Shown in pieces: positions 1 through 5,822 of a DNA stretch of 8,257 nucleotides. Made by a program: the position numbers and the translations under genes. The notes under the pieces were generated by a model. It was not told the DNA's origin. It made no database searches and saw nothing but the letters and a program-made list of their open reading frames with translations. How positions within the stretch are numbered: position 1 is the first letter of the stretch; each line of letters begins with the position of its first letter. This DNA comes from Nannocystaceae bacterium (GTDB taxonomy: Bacteria > Myxococcota_A > Polyangia > Nannocystales > Nannocystaceae): contig JAESSZ010000051.1 in NCBI GenBank assembly GCA_016763875.1, positions 1 to 8,257 on the forward strand, given 5' to 3'.

Positions 1-230
1 TCAACTTCGCACTCACCGTTGACGGGTCCACCGTCGCGCGGTTCATCGCCACCGACGCCGATGGTTGGCGGGCGCTAGCGATCGCGACCACGCCAGGAAC
101 AGCCGAGGTCACCGTCACCATCACGCCGTCGGTCCAGGGCACCTGGAATCGCACCGGGTACGCACCACGGACCGCCCACGCCCTGTGTTTTGAGCTACGC
201 GCACTGCACGAGGAAGAGGTAACACCGTGA
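1..230 (+). CDS. C-terminal end of an unrecognised protein (5' truncated)
   Basis: The only reading frame open through this stretch starts at base 3 and runs 75 codons to the TGA at 228-230. The other two forward frames stop early (TGA near base 20, TAG at 76-78). The visible tail alternates short hydrophobic and polar runs (for example the stretches around VTVTITPS and HALCFELRAL), as in a beta-sandwich, with no membrane segment. It ends in the acidic HEEEVTP. Its stop overlaps the start of the following glycosyltransferase gene in a GTGA, so the two are probably co-transcribed and translationally coupled. I do not recognise the family. An extracytoplasmic accessory domain, or the soluble tail of another membrane glycosyltransferase, would fit the neighbour, but that is inference from context alone. 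Third positions are mostly G/C, which supports real coding. Confidence 0.72.
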   Translation, partial: NFALTVDGSTVARFIATDADGWRALAIATTPGTAEVTVTITPSVQGTWNRTGYAPRTAHALCFELRALHEEEVTP

Positions 231-1918
231 TGGTCCGGCTGCGACACGCACTCACGGCCCTCCTGTTGGGCGTGCTCACCGTCGTTGCGCTGAACACCGC
301 GCACCGCGACGTCGGCTACGCGCGCGACGAGGGCATCTACTTCGAAGCGAGTCGACGCTACGCCTCGTGGCTGGCGCTGCTCGCCCAAGACCCAGGGCGT
401 GCCAATCAGCGCAAGGTTCGAGACCGCTACTTGGCGGTCAACCACGAGCACCCGGCCCTGATGAAGATGGCGGCCGGGACCTCGGCCCGCCTGCTGGCCG
501 AACGGCCGGCGCTTGGAACAAGCACGTCCGACGACGACACTGGAGGACGTTTCCCCACAATGCCCGAGGGCGCCGCGATGCGACTGCCCGCTCAGATCCT
601 CGCGGGCCTAGGCGTCGCCTTGCTGTACCTCGCCGGGGTCGCGCTAGGCGGTGGGGTCACCGCGGGCCTGCTCGCCGCCGGATGGTTCTTGCTGACGCCG
701 CGCTTGTTCTTCCACGCGGGCCTGCACGCGTTCGACGTCCCAGTCGCGGTGGCGGGGCTGTGGGTCGTGCTCGCGTACCGACGTGCGCTGCACAGTCGCG
801 CCTGGGCCATCGCCCTCGGCCCGCTGCTGGGTATCGCCATCGCGATCAAACACAACGCGTTGTTCCTTCCGCTGCTGCTGACGGCACACTGGCTGTGCAC
901 CGCCGCGTGGGCCCGTTTTCGTGACCGCCGACCACTCACGATGGGCCAGTGGCTGCCCCTGCCGCTGTGGAGCATGGCCGTACTCGCACCGCTCACAACC
1001 TACGTGTTGTGGCCGTGGTTGTGGACCTCACCGACCCAACGACTGCTCGAGTACTTCGCGTTTCACCGCCAGCACAACTGGTACAACATGGAGTTTTTGG
1101 GGCACAACTACAACCAGCCCCCGATGCCGGTGAGCTACCCGGCGGTGATGACCTGGGCAACGGTGCCTTCGACGCTGTTGGTACTCGCCGCGATCGGCTT
1201 GGTCGTGCTGCTGACTCGCGACCTGATGCGACCGCCCCCCATGGCGTGTGGTCCGGCGCCACACAACATCGAAGGCTCGTGGTGGCTGCCGCTTCCCCGG
1301 GATTGGGCGCCTCTGGACGGACTGCTGCTGACGATGCTCGCCGCATTCCCACTCGTGCTCATCGCGTTGCCGGGTACGCCCATTTTTGGGGGAACCAAGC
1401 ACTGGCTCACCGCCTACCCTTTCTTTGCGCTCGCCGCCGCCGCGGCTTGGGGCTGGCTGTGGCAGCGCAGCGATATTGGCCGACTCCGACGGCGATGGCT
1501 CATGCCCGCCGCGTTGGCCCTTGTCCTCGGGCCTGGGGCTTTGGCGACCTTCCGCGGCCACCCCTACGGTTTGTCGCAGTACGCCCCGCTGGTCGGAGGT
1601 CCTCGTGGTGCCGCACGGCTGGGACTCGCGCGCGGATTTTGGGGACACGCCGTGCTGCCCCTGCTCCCCGCCCTCAAGGGTCGCCGGGTCTACGTGCACG
1701 ACCTGCACGATCTCGCGCGAAAGCAATACGCCCGCGAGGGGCGATGGCCCGTGGGCGCTCAGTCTTCGGGGATAAGCCAGGGCAACGCCGGTCTCCTCTT
1801 CTACGAGATGCACATGGCGAGCTACGAGTTCCAGCTGTGGGAACGGATGGGGACCGGAGCGCCACAACAAGTGCTCACGCTCCACGATGTCCCACTCACC
1901 AGCCAGTACGTCCGCTAG
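227..1918 (+). CDS. GT39-like (GT-C fold) polytopic membrane glycosyltransferase
   Basis: Predicted to move a sugar from a polyprenyl-phosphate carrier to an acceptor on the outer face of the inner membrane, as in the GT39/PMT/ArnT group. Visible hallmarks: a first membrane helix (about residues 8-23) followed by an extracytoplasmic loop with the acidic pair D34-E35 in GYARDEGIYFE, the expected site of the GT-C catalytic or metal-binding acid; an HEHP motif (73-76); a TPRLFFHAGLHAFDVP stretch (157-172); and helices near 121-157, 170-187, 195-226, 241-267, 307-330, 365-381, 396-413 and 424-441. The last 120 residues are soluble, beginning HPYGLSQYAPLVGG. Length (563 aa) is normal for the group. 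The start is GTG at 227 or ATG at 230, both served by AGGAAGAGG at 211-219. It overlaps the upstream gene by 4 nt (GTG) or 1 nt (ATG). Acceptor and sugar are unknown. Family call is good; no specific gene name is justified. Confidence 0.86.
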   Translation: MMVRLRHALTALLLGVLTVVALNTAHRDVGYARDEGIYFEASRRYASWLALLAQDPGRANQRKVRDRYLAVNHEHPALMKMAAGTSARLLAERPALGTSTSDDDTGGRFPTMPEGAAMRLPAQILAGLGVALLYLAGVALGGGVTAGLLAAGWFLLTPRLFFHAGLHAFDVPVAVAGLWVVLAYRRALHSRAWAIALGPLLGIAIAIKHNALFLPLLLTAHWLCTAAWARFRDRRPLTMGQWLPLPLWSMAVLAPLTTYVLWPWLWTSPTQRLLEYFAFHRQHNWYNMEFLGHNYNQPPMPVSYPAVMTWATVPSTLLVLAAIGLVVLLTRDLMRPPPMACGPAPHNIEGSWWLPLPRDWAPLDGLLLTMLAAFPLVLIALPGTPIFGGTKHWLTAYPFFALAAAAAWGWLWQRSDIGRLRRRWLMPAALALVLGPGALATFRGHPYGLSQYAPLVGGPRGAARLGLARGFWGHAVLPLLPALKGRRVYVHDLHDLARKQYAREGRWPVGAQSSGISQGNAGLLFYEMHMASYEFQLWERMGTGAPQQVLTLHDVPLTSQYVR

Positions 1919-2090
1919 CTCGGGACTGGGAGAACCCGCGACCGCGCTGATCCTGCGGCCAGCCCGCCTCCGGCCGAAGACGCTGCAGCGCCCCCGGGTA
2001 CATTGTTTTTCGCGTCACGCGGTTCCCCATAGCGATGCCGCTCGCACGCCTGTCGCACGGATCGCTAGACGCATTACCAGGGCACGGCGT
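1919..2090. other. Intergenic gap before the anchored protein
   Basis: This 172-nt gap contains an exact 10-bp palindrome CGCTGCAGCG (1981-1990) and a small CGGCC/GGCCG inverted repeat near 1956-1977. A local AT-richer patch at 2001-2010 (cattgttttt) is followed about 18 nt later by CCATAG (2027-2032). Together they could be a weak promoter (TTGTTT, 2003-2008, as a -35-like box), but the match is poor. The frame of the downstream gene stays open back to ATG 1887. The extra codons lose the G/C third-position bias and overlap the glycosyltransferase, so I treat them as non-coding in that frame. Confidence 0.35.
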
Positions 2091-3983
2091 ATGAACGTCA
2101 CTGTGAGCGCGCACGACGACCCGATTGGTTCCTCGAACGAGAGCAGCGTCATGGCGCTACAGCGCAGTGGTCGCGGCAAGTTGCTGGCTCTGGGCGGAGT
2201 CCTCCTCGTCGCGGCGGGCCTAGGGGCGTATCTCCTGCTCGCGCCGTCGTCCTCGCGCGGCGCCGCAGACGTCGCAAACCGCGTACTCATCGTGGGTCCC
2301 GAGAGCGTCGATCTTGGTCCGTGGCTCGACAAACACGGTTTTGCCACCGACCAGCGTTCGTTCGCCTCGGCGGTGACCGCAGGCCAAGACATCGACCCTA
2401 CCTTGGACGGGCTCCAGGCCGTCGCCGCGTTCGCCGACGAACAAGGCTTCGGCTTCCTGGCGATTCACCCGCCCGGACTGTACGAGCTGGGGGCAATGGG
2501 TAGCGGTGGCGCCTCCGTCCCCCCTGGCGCCACGATCGCCGTCATGCCGATCGGCGATCTCGCCAAAGAAGCGCAGGTGACCTACGGCGTGCCCTCTGCG
2601 GCAGTAACCCACCCGGCCCCCTTTGGTCAGCAAGTGGGGTTGATGCTGGCGTTGTTCAAGCAGCCTCGCCTTGCCGCGATTGCAGACGGTGACGTTGAAG
2701 CCAGCGATCTCGGCGCAATGGCAGACCTACGCTCCGATGATGCGGTCGAGAAATCAAATCGGATCATCGCTGGCCAAAGCGCGTTCGACAAGCTCGCACT
2801 CAGTTGGGAAGCGGCCACACAGGTCACTGATCCTCCGCTGCCCATAGTGCCCCTGGGGCGCGCCTTTGAGAAAATCGACGCGTACCCGCTGGCCGACGGC
2901 GGCATTTTGGCACTGACCACCGAACCGGGCTGGCAGAGTCACGACGGCTACCGTGCCGCGCTGGGAGACCAGCAGCGACGCTACGCCCGCTACCTCAAAC
3001 CCGGCGAAGTCGCCGACAGCGGAGACTCTCTGGGGGAGTCCGGCAGTGCGTGCGGACCGGTCGACGTCACCGATGTCCACGCGATCCAGGTCAGCGGGTC
3101 GGGCGACTCGCTCGCGCTGCAGCGACACCTCGAGCTGGCGGACGTCTCGGCGTGGAGCGTGCAGATCATCAAGCACGACTCGGACATTGTCGGCTGTCCG
3201 TTCGCGGCCGACGGCTATCCGCTAAAGGCGCGGCAGATGTACGACCTGGGCCCACCGCACGCCTCGGGCGCGATGCTGATGGTGAGCGACCGTTTGCGAT
3301 TTGGGTTCAAGGGGGGCGAACGCAGCTGGAACTATCCGCTCATCGGCCCCGACGGCGGTGCCGCGGCCTGGGTCGACGGCACGCTGGTCGCCTACGCAGG
3401 CAACTCGCGCTACGACGAGACCACTCGGCACGGTCTGGCTTTCATGAGCGCGCTGACGGAGAACCGCCTTGAGGCGTTCTTCCCGTTGCACGTGCTGCTG
3501 CCCGATCAAGACACGGACACGATGACCATCGAGCACATCGCGCCCGTGTCCGCCGATCGATTGCTGCTGGTCGTTGGCGACCGCCGCACCGAGCAAAGCG
3601 CAGTGGTCGAGGTCACGTTCCGGGAGGCCATTCGCAGCCGGCTCGTGGCCGTGGACCACCGCAAGGACATGCCGCCTCAGCTGAAGTTGGTCATGGCGAC
3701 GTCCTCGCGTGGGGTCAAGACTCGCGTCGTGCTCGACAAGGTCCCCGCGCTCGACGGCGGCACCTTCGGCGCCCAGGGTTCGGTGCTGGCGTACGCCTCA
3801 CACAGTCAAGCCTTGATGCTGAAACTCGACGGCAACGCAGCCAAACCCAGGGCACTGAGCCCCGCGGACTTCGGCGCACGCGACGTCCGCATCTCGCCCA
3901 CTGGGAAATTCGTGATCTTCCATCACGACGTGACCGTGGACGAGACAACGATCCGTACCGCCAGCATCGTCACGTTGCCGTAG
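2091..3983 (+). CDS. Single-anchor extracytoplasmic protein, function unknown
   Basis: I do not recognise this 630-residue protein. Residues 1-29 are hydrophilic and presumably cytoplasmic. One hydrophobic segment follows (about 31-51, LLALGGVLLVAAGLGAYLLL), with RSGRGK before it, so the rest should lie in the periplasm (type II anchor). The early soluble part (about 64-150) alternates beta-like and helical stretches (VLIVGPESVD, AAFADEQGFGFLAIHP). The second half is beta-rich with short repeated strand patterns, ending in DVRISPTGKFVIFHHD, which resembles a WD40/TolB-type propeller blade. Only two cysteines occur in the mature part (C321, C369), a possible disulphide. Start choice: the frame is open from 1887, but codons 1887-2090 lack coding bias. 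ATG 2091 has AGGG at 2079-2082 and its first 19 codons are strongly G/C-ending. ATG 2151 (610 aa, GAGAG at 2139-2143) is the main alternative. Confidence 0.8.
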   Translation: MNVTVSAHDDPIGSSNESSVMALQRSGRGKLLALGGVLLVAAGLGAYLLLAPSSSRGAADVANRVLIVGPESVDLGPWLDKHGFATDQRSFASAVTAGQDIDPTLDGLQAVAAFADEQGFGFLAIHPPGLYELGAMGSGGASVPPGATIAVMPIGDLAKEAQVTYGVPSAAVTHPAPFGQQVGLMLALFKQPRLAAIADGDVEASDLGAMADLRSDDAVEKSNRIIAGQSAFDKLALSWEAATQVTDPPLPIVPLGRAFEKIDAYPLADGGILALTTEPGWQSHDGYRAALGDQQRRYARYLKPGEVADSGDSLGESGSACGPVDVTDVHAIQVSGSGDSLALQRHLELADVSAWSVQIIKHDSDIVGCPFAADGYPLKARQMYDLGPPHASGAMLMVSDRLRFGFKGGERSWNYPLIGPDGGAAAWVDGTLVAYAGNSRYDETTRHGLAFMSALTENRLEAFFPLHVLLPDQDTDTMTIEHIAPVSADRLLLVVGDRRTEQSAVVEVTFREAIRSRLVAVDHRKDMPPQLKLVMATSSRGVKTRVVLDKVPALDGGTFGAQGSVLAYASHSQALMLKLDGNAAKPRALSPADFGARDVRISPTGKFVIFHHDVTVDETTIRTASIVTLP

Positions 3984-3997
3984 CGAGGACACCGCGA

Positions 3998-4022
3998 GCG
4001 TGGGCCCAAAGCCGGCCAACGC
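3998..4022 (+). terminator. Weak hairpin after the anchored protein gene
   Basis: GCGTGGGCC (3998-4006) and GGCCAACGC (4014-4022) form a 9-bp stem with one mismatch and a 7-nt loop, starting 15 nt after the TAG at 3981-3983. The position suits transcript ending. No T-run follows, so this is not a classical intrinsic terminator and could be chance in GC-rich DNA. Confidence 0.3.
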
Positions 4023-4110
4023 GATGCGACACGACTGAGTCATAGCAGACCCACCGTGGCCAAAAACGCCCGAGCTGAATACAGTCGTGCGAAAGTGCGT
4101 TGAATAACTC

Positions 4111-4392
4111 GTGCCACCGGAGCTAGCCGTCCTCGCCAACGAAGTCGCCACGGTCGCACTGACGACCGCGGGCGCGTCCCTCGTGCTGCACCGGCTACGG
4201 ACTGCGGGGGCGTTGCTCGCGCTCTCAGGCATCCTGTTCGCCCTCCCGTTGTTGACGACCCGGTTGCTGGGTCTCGCGGCGCTCACAGCATTTGCCTGCG
4301 GGGGCTACATGCTCGCAGGAAGCCGACCGGCGAGGTCACGGCGACGCTCCGCGGCCGAGGCTGGAGATACCGGGCGCGCTGCCGATAGCTAG
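4111..4392 (+). CDS. Small predicted membrane protein
   Basis: A 93-residue protein, function unknown. Residues about 5-27, 32-48 and 52-70 are hydrophobic and could form two or three membrane helices (for example AGALLALSGILFALPLL). They are followed by a basic run (RPARSRRRS) and a polar tail, so the C-terminus is probably cytoplasmic. GTG 4111 is the first usable start after the in-frame TAA at 4105-4107. No Shine-Dalgarno sequence is visible, which lowers confidence or points to leaderless translation. Third positions are strongly G/C, as in the neighbours, which supports coding. Its stop TAG (4390-4392) shares the palindrome CTAG with the stop of a short ORF on the opposite strand. Confidence 0.58.
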   Translation: MPPELAVLANEVATVALTTAGASLVLHRLRTAGALLALSGILFALPLLTTRLLGLAALTAFACGGYMLAGSRPARSRRRSAAEAGDTGRAADS

Positions 4393-4541
4393 CGGGGCAC
4401 GAAGTCCATGACGATAAGCCGCTCCGGATCTTCCGATACCAGCACCGGCTCCATCGGCGTGTCGCGCTCCACGTGACCGTATTGCTGGCTGGAAGTGGAC
4501 GGCGTGCTCACAGTACTTACTCGTCGGTGGCCCTGGCCCAT
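4389..4541 (-). CDS. Short minus-strand ORF, possible gene remnant (50 aa)
   Basis: Read on the minus strand, ATG at 4541-4539 opens a 50-codon ORF ending at TAG (4391-4389). The last 32 codons look like genuine protein: about 80% G/C third positions by hand count, and a sensible beta-like tail such as PMEPVLVSEDPERL followed by IVMDFVPR. The first 18 codons (Ser/Thr-rich) are less convincing. Directly upstream of the ATG lies an in-frame TGA, and the sequence beyond it does not look coding in this frame. It could therefore be the surviving 3' end of a larger, decayed gene, or a true small protein. The stop shares CTAG (4389-4392) with the convergent membrane-protein gene, a tight convergent arrangement typical of real gene ends. 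Family not recognised. Confidence 0.35.
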   Translation of the reverse strand: MGQGHRRVSTVSTPSTSSQQYGHVERDTPMEPVLVSEDPERLIVMDFVPR

Positions 4542-4548
4542 TCACCAT

Positions 4549-4677
4549 ATGACGACTAAAGATGGCAACGTGGACCCGGCCATCGCCCGCCTCATCCGTC
4601 GCTGGCGTTTCCAGCACAACGTCCAGAGGTTGTCACGAGCCGGCCGAGCGCTCGTGGAGTCCGCGTTCCGCGGATAA
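4549..4677 (+). CDS. Short ORF of unknown status (42 aa)
   Basis: ATG 4549 to TAA 4675-4677 encodes 42 residues. GTG 4495 is an alternative start giving 60 residues, but that version overlaps the minus-strand ORF. The product is basic and probably helical (DPAIARLIRRWRFQHNVQRL, then SRAGRALVESAFRG). Third positions are about 78% G/C by hand count, in line with real genes here. There is no visible ribosome binding site before 4549. It starts 7 nt from the start of the opposite ORF, so both are unlikely to be intact genes with normal signals. It could be a small protein or the tail of a decayed gene. No family recognised. Confidence 0.27.
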   Translation: MTTKDGNVDPAIARLIRRWRFQHNVQRLSRAGRALVESAFRG

Positions 4678-4686
4678 GGGGCCTCA

Positions 4687-4878
4687 ATGGCTCGCAATCA
4701 GCAAGCCCGTACACCCAGCGGTCTCCTGACCGTAGAAGATCGGCCATGGATCTCGGCTGCAGCAGGTTGTGTGGGGCCGCCAGCGGAGCAGGTTTCACTG
4801 TGCGTCGCGCGAGGTTCTGCCGATACCGGCGCCCTGTCGCCGGCCCACGGTCGCGCTTGCGTGCCGCTGACTTGTTAG
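4687..4878 (+). CDS. Questionable 63-aa ORF
   Basis: ATG 4687 has a good Shine-Dalgarno sequence, AAGGGG at 4676-4681, 5 nt away and overlapping the stop of the preceding short ORF. The ORF ends at TAG 4876-4878. The product (MARNQQARTPSGLLTVEDRP at the start, VPLTC at the end) has no signal peptide, membrane segment or motif that I know. Third-position bias is only moderate and another forward frame is also open across much of it, so it may be chance. Recorded because its start signal is better than that of either adjacent ORF. Confidence 0.18.
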   Translation: MARNQQARTPSGLLTVEDRPWISAAAGCVGPPAEQVSLCVARGSADTGALSPAHGRACVPLTC

Positions 4879-4890
4879 CTTAACTGACTT
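4857..4890 (+). promoter_or_regulatory. Possible promoter/operator of the lipoprotein cluster
   Basis: An AT-richer block sits directly before the first gene of the right-hand cluster. The 7-mer CTGACTT occurs at 4867-4873 and again at 4884-4890, 17 nt apart start to start. Between them is GTTAGCTTAAC (4874-4884), in which GTTA and TAAC are an inverted repeat with a 3-nt spacer. TTGCGT (4857-4862) and TTAACT (4880-4885), 17 nt apart, could act as weak -35/-10 boxes. Transcription would then begin only a few bases before GTG 4896, consistent with that gene having no visible Shine-Dalgarno sequence. The repeats could be a regulator site. All of this is inference from short matches. Confidence 0.28.
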
Positions 4891-4895
4891 CCATT

Positions 4896-5813
4896 GTGCG
4901 CGCTACAACCTGGACAGTACTGGCTTTGTGCACCACAGGGTGCTTCGATCCGAAACAGAACGAAGACGCGGAGGTAACGGATTCAACCGGCACGACAGTC
5001 GTTGGTCCTCAGACAAGCACAGGCCCCAACTGGGAGACCGACCTACCCGTTTCCACCACAACTGCGGATGGTGACTCGACTTCAAACGATTCGACGACGA
5101 CGGGTCTTGATGTATCTTCGTCGTCGACCGACGCGGATGCATTGTGCGGAAACGGGCTGGTAGAGCCCGGCGAGTCCTGTGATGACGGGGAGATCACGGC
5201 GTCGTGCTCGGCCGAGTGCACAACATGCGAGCCCGTGACACCGTCCGCTGTAACCGATCAAGAACTCGCCCCCTGCGTAGCAGCCTCGGGATGCGAGCAG
5301 AACTGGATCACCAAGGCGGGTCAGTCGGTAGCTCAGGGTTTCCAAGTTTCGCAGACCGGAACCCTGGACACTATCCAGCTTTATCTTCGCAACACCGCGT
5401 CGGATACATCTGACCTCACGCTTGAACTCGTCGACGGCGGGAGCGAACCGTTGTTCCCCAGCGGGCTCACTCCAACACAAATGGACAACAATGTGATCGG
5501 CTCGGCCACGGTGAACGGCCAAGAAGGGGACCCTCAGTGGGAGGTTTTCGACTTCTCGAACCAGGACATCGAACTCGATCCCAGACACCACTACTTCATC
5601 TGGCTGCGGATGCATCCGCCTCATCCAGCGGACAATGGACGCGGACTTTGGGAAACGCTGGCCGGGGTTCCTGGACTTCCTGACCCCTTTCCGGGTGGCC
5701 GCCAGTTTCTCTGCTTGCCGGAGGGCGGACCGTGTCAGGTAGACCCTCTATCGTTCGATGCTGTTTTCCGGGTCCGCCTGCACCCCGCACCACCGCTTTG
5801 CGGCGAAAACTAG
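4896..5813 (+). CDS. Lipoprotein with Ser/Thr linker, Cys-rich DUF4215-like motif and beta-sandwich domain
   Basis: Likely a surface or outer-membrane lipoprotein of 305 residues. A short signal peptide ends in LCTTGC, with C16 as the lipidated residue; Thr at -3 is unusual but tolerated. Residues about 21-82 are a Ser/Thr/Asp/Gly-rich, low-complexity linker (STGTT, STTTADGDS, SSSSTDAD). Then comes CGNGLVEPGESCDDG (84-98), with further cysteines at 104, 108 and 111: the Myxococcus cysteine-rich motif. The C-terminal 190 residues are beta-rich (AQGFQVSQTGTLDTIQLYL, LTLELVDGG, WEVFDFSNQDIELDP, YFIWLRM). They resemble jelly-roll domains in secreted proteins, possibly binding carbohydrate or protein. 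No catalytic motif was seen. GTG 4896 is the only reasonable start, because an in-frame TGA lies just upstream (4884-4886). No Shine-Dalgarno sequence is visible. Probably the first gene of the cluster; the next gene begins 9 nt after its stop. Confidence 0.85.
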   Translation: MRATTWTVLALCTTGCFDPKQNEDAEVTDSTGTTVVGPQTSTGPNWETDLPVSTTTADGDSTSNDSTTTGLDVSSSSTDADALCGNGLVEPGESCDDGEITASCSAECTTCEPVTPSAVTDQELAPCVAASGCEQNWITKAGQSVAQGFQVSQTGTLDTIQLYLRNTASDTSDLTLELVDGGSEPLFPSGLTPTQMDNNVIGSATVNGQEGDPQWEVFDFSNQDIELDPRHHYFIWLRMHPPHPADNGRGLWETLAGVPGLPDPFPGGRQFLCLPEGGPCQVDPLSFDAVFRVRLHPAPPLCGEN

Positions 5814-5822
5814 GCACATGAC

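Larger units (their letters stand above)
4393..4895. other. Gene-poor stretch with coding remnants
   Basis: Roughly 500 nt between the small membrane gene and the lipoprotein cluster carry no full-length recognisable gene. The three short ORFs listed separately lie here on both strands. I looked for tRNA-like sequence, transposon ends and tandem repeats and saw none. The pattern of short, biased but interrupted frames fits a decayed locus or an integration boundary, though nothing proves it. Confidence 0.4.

Noticed and set aside
1028..1885. Long minus-strand frame (285 codons) opposite the GT39-like gene
   Set aside because: No recognisable domain, biased composition, and fully antisense to a well-supported gene.
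949..1950. Long alternative forward frame (333 codons) inside the GT39-like gene
   Set aside because: The product is Arg/Ala/Pro-rich low complexity, as expected for an off-frame reading of GC-rich DNA. The real frame has membrane helices and family motifs.
1956..1990. Terminator after the GT39-like gene
   Set aside because: Only a 5-bp stem and a separate short palindrome, with no T-run; too weak to call.
1887..2090. N-terminal extension of the anchored protein frame back to ATG 1887
   Set aside because: Its codons lack the G/C third-position bias of the rest, the encoded residues look random and Arg-rich, and it overlaps the end of the glycosyltransferase gene. A start at 2091 has a Shine-Dalgarno-like AGGG.
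3798..4286. Minus-strand frame of 162 codons across the end of the anchored protein and the small membrane gene
   Set aside because: Composition is Ser/Arg/Ala-rich without domain features, and it lies antisense to two better-supported frames.
4393..4895. tRNA, CRISPR array or transposon ends in the gene-poor stretch
   Set aside because: No cloverleaf-like sequence with a T-loop, no repeat-spacer pattern and no terminal inverted repeats with flanking duplications were seen.
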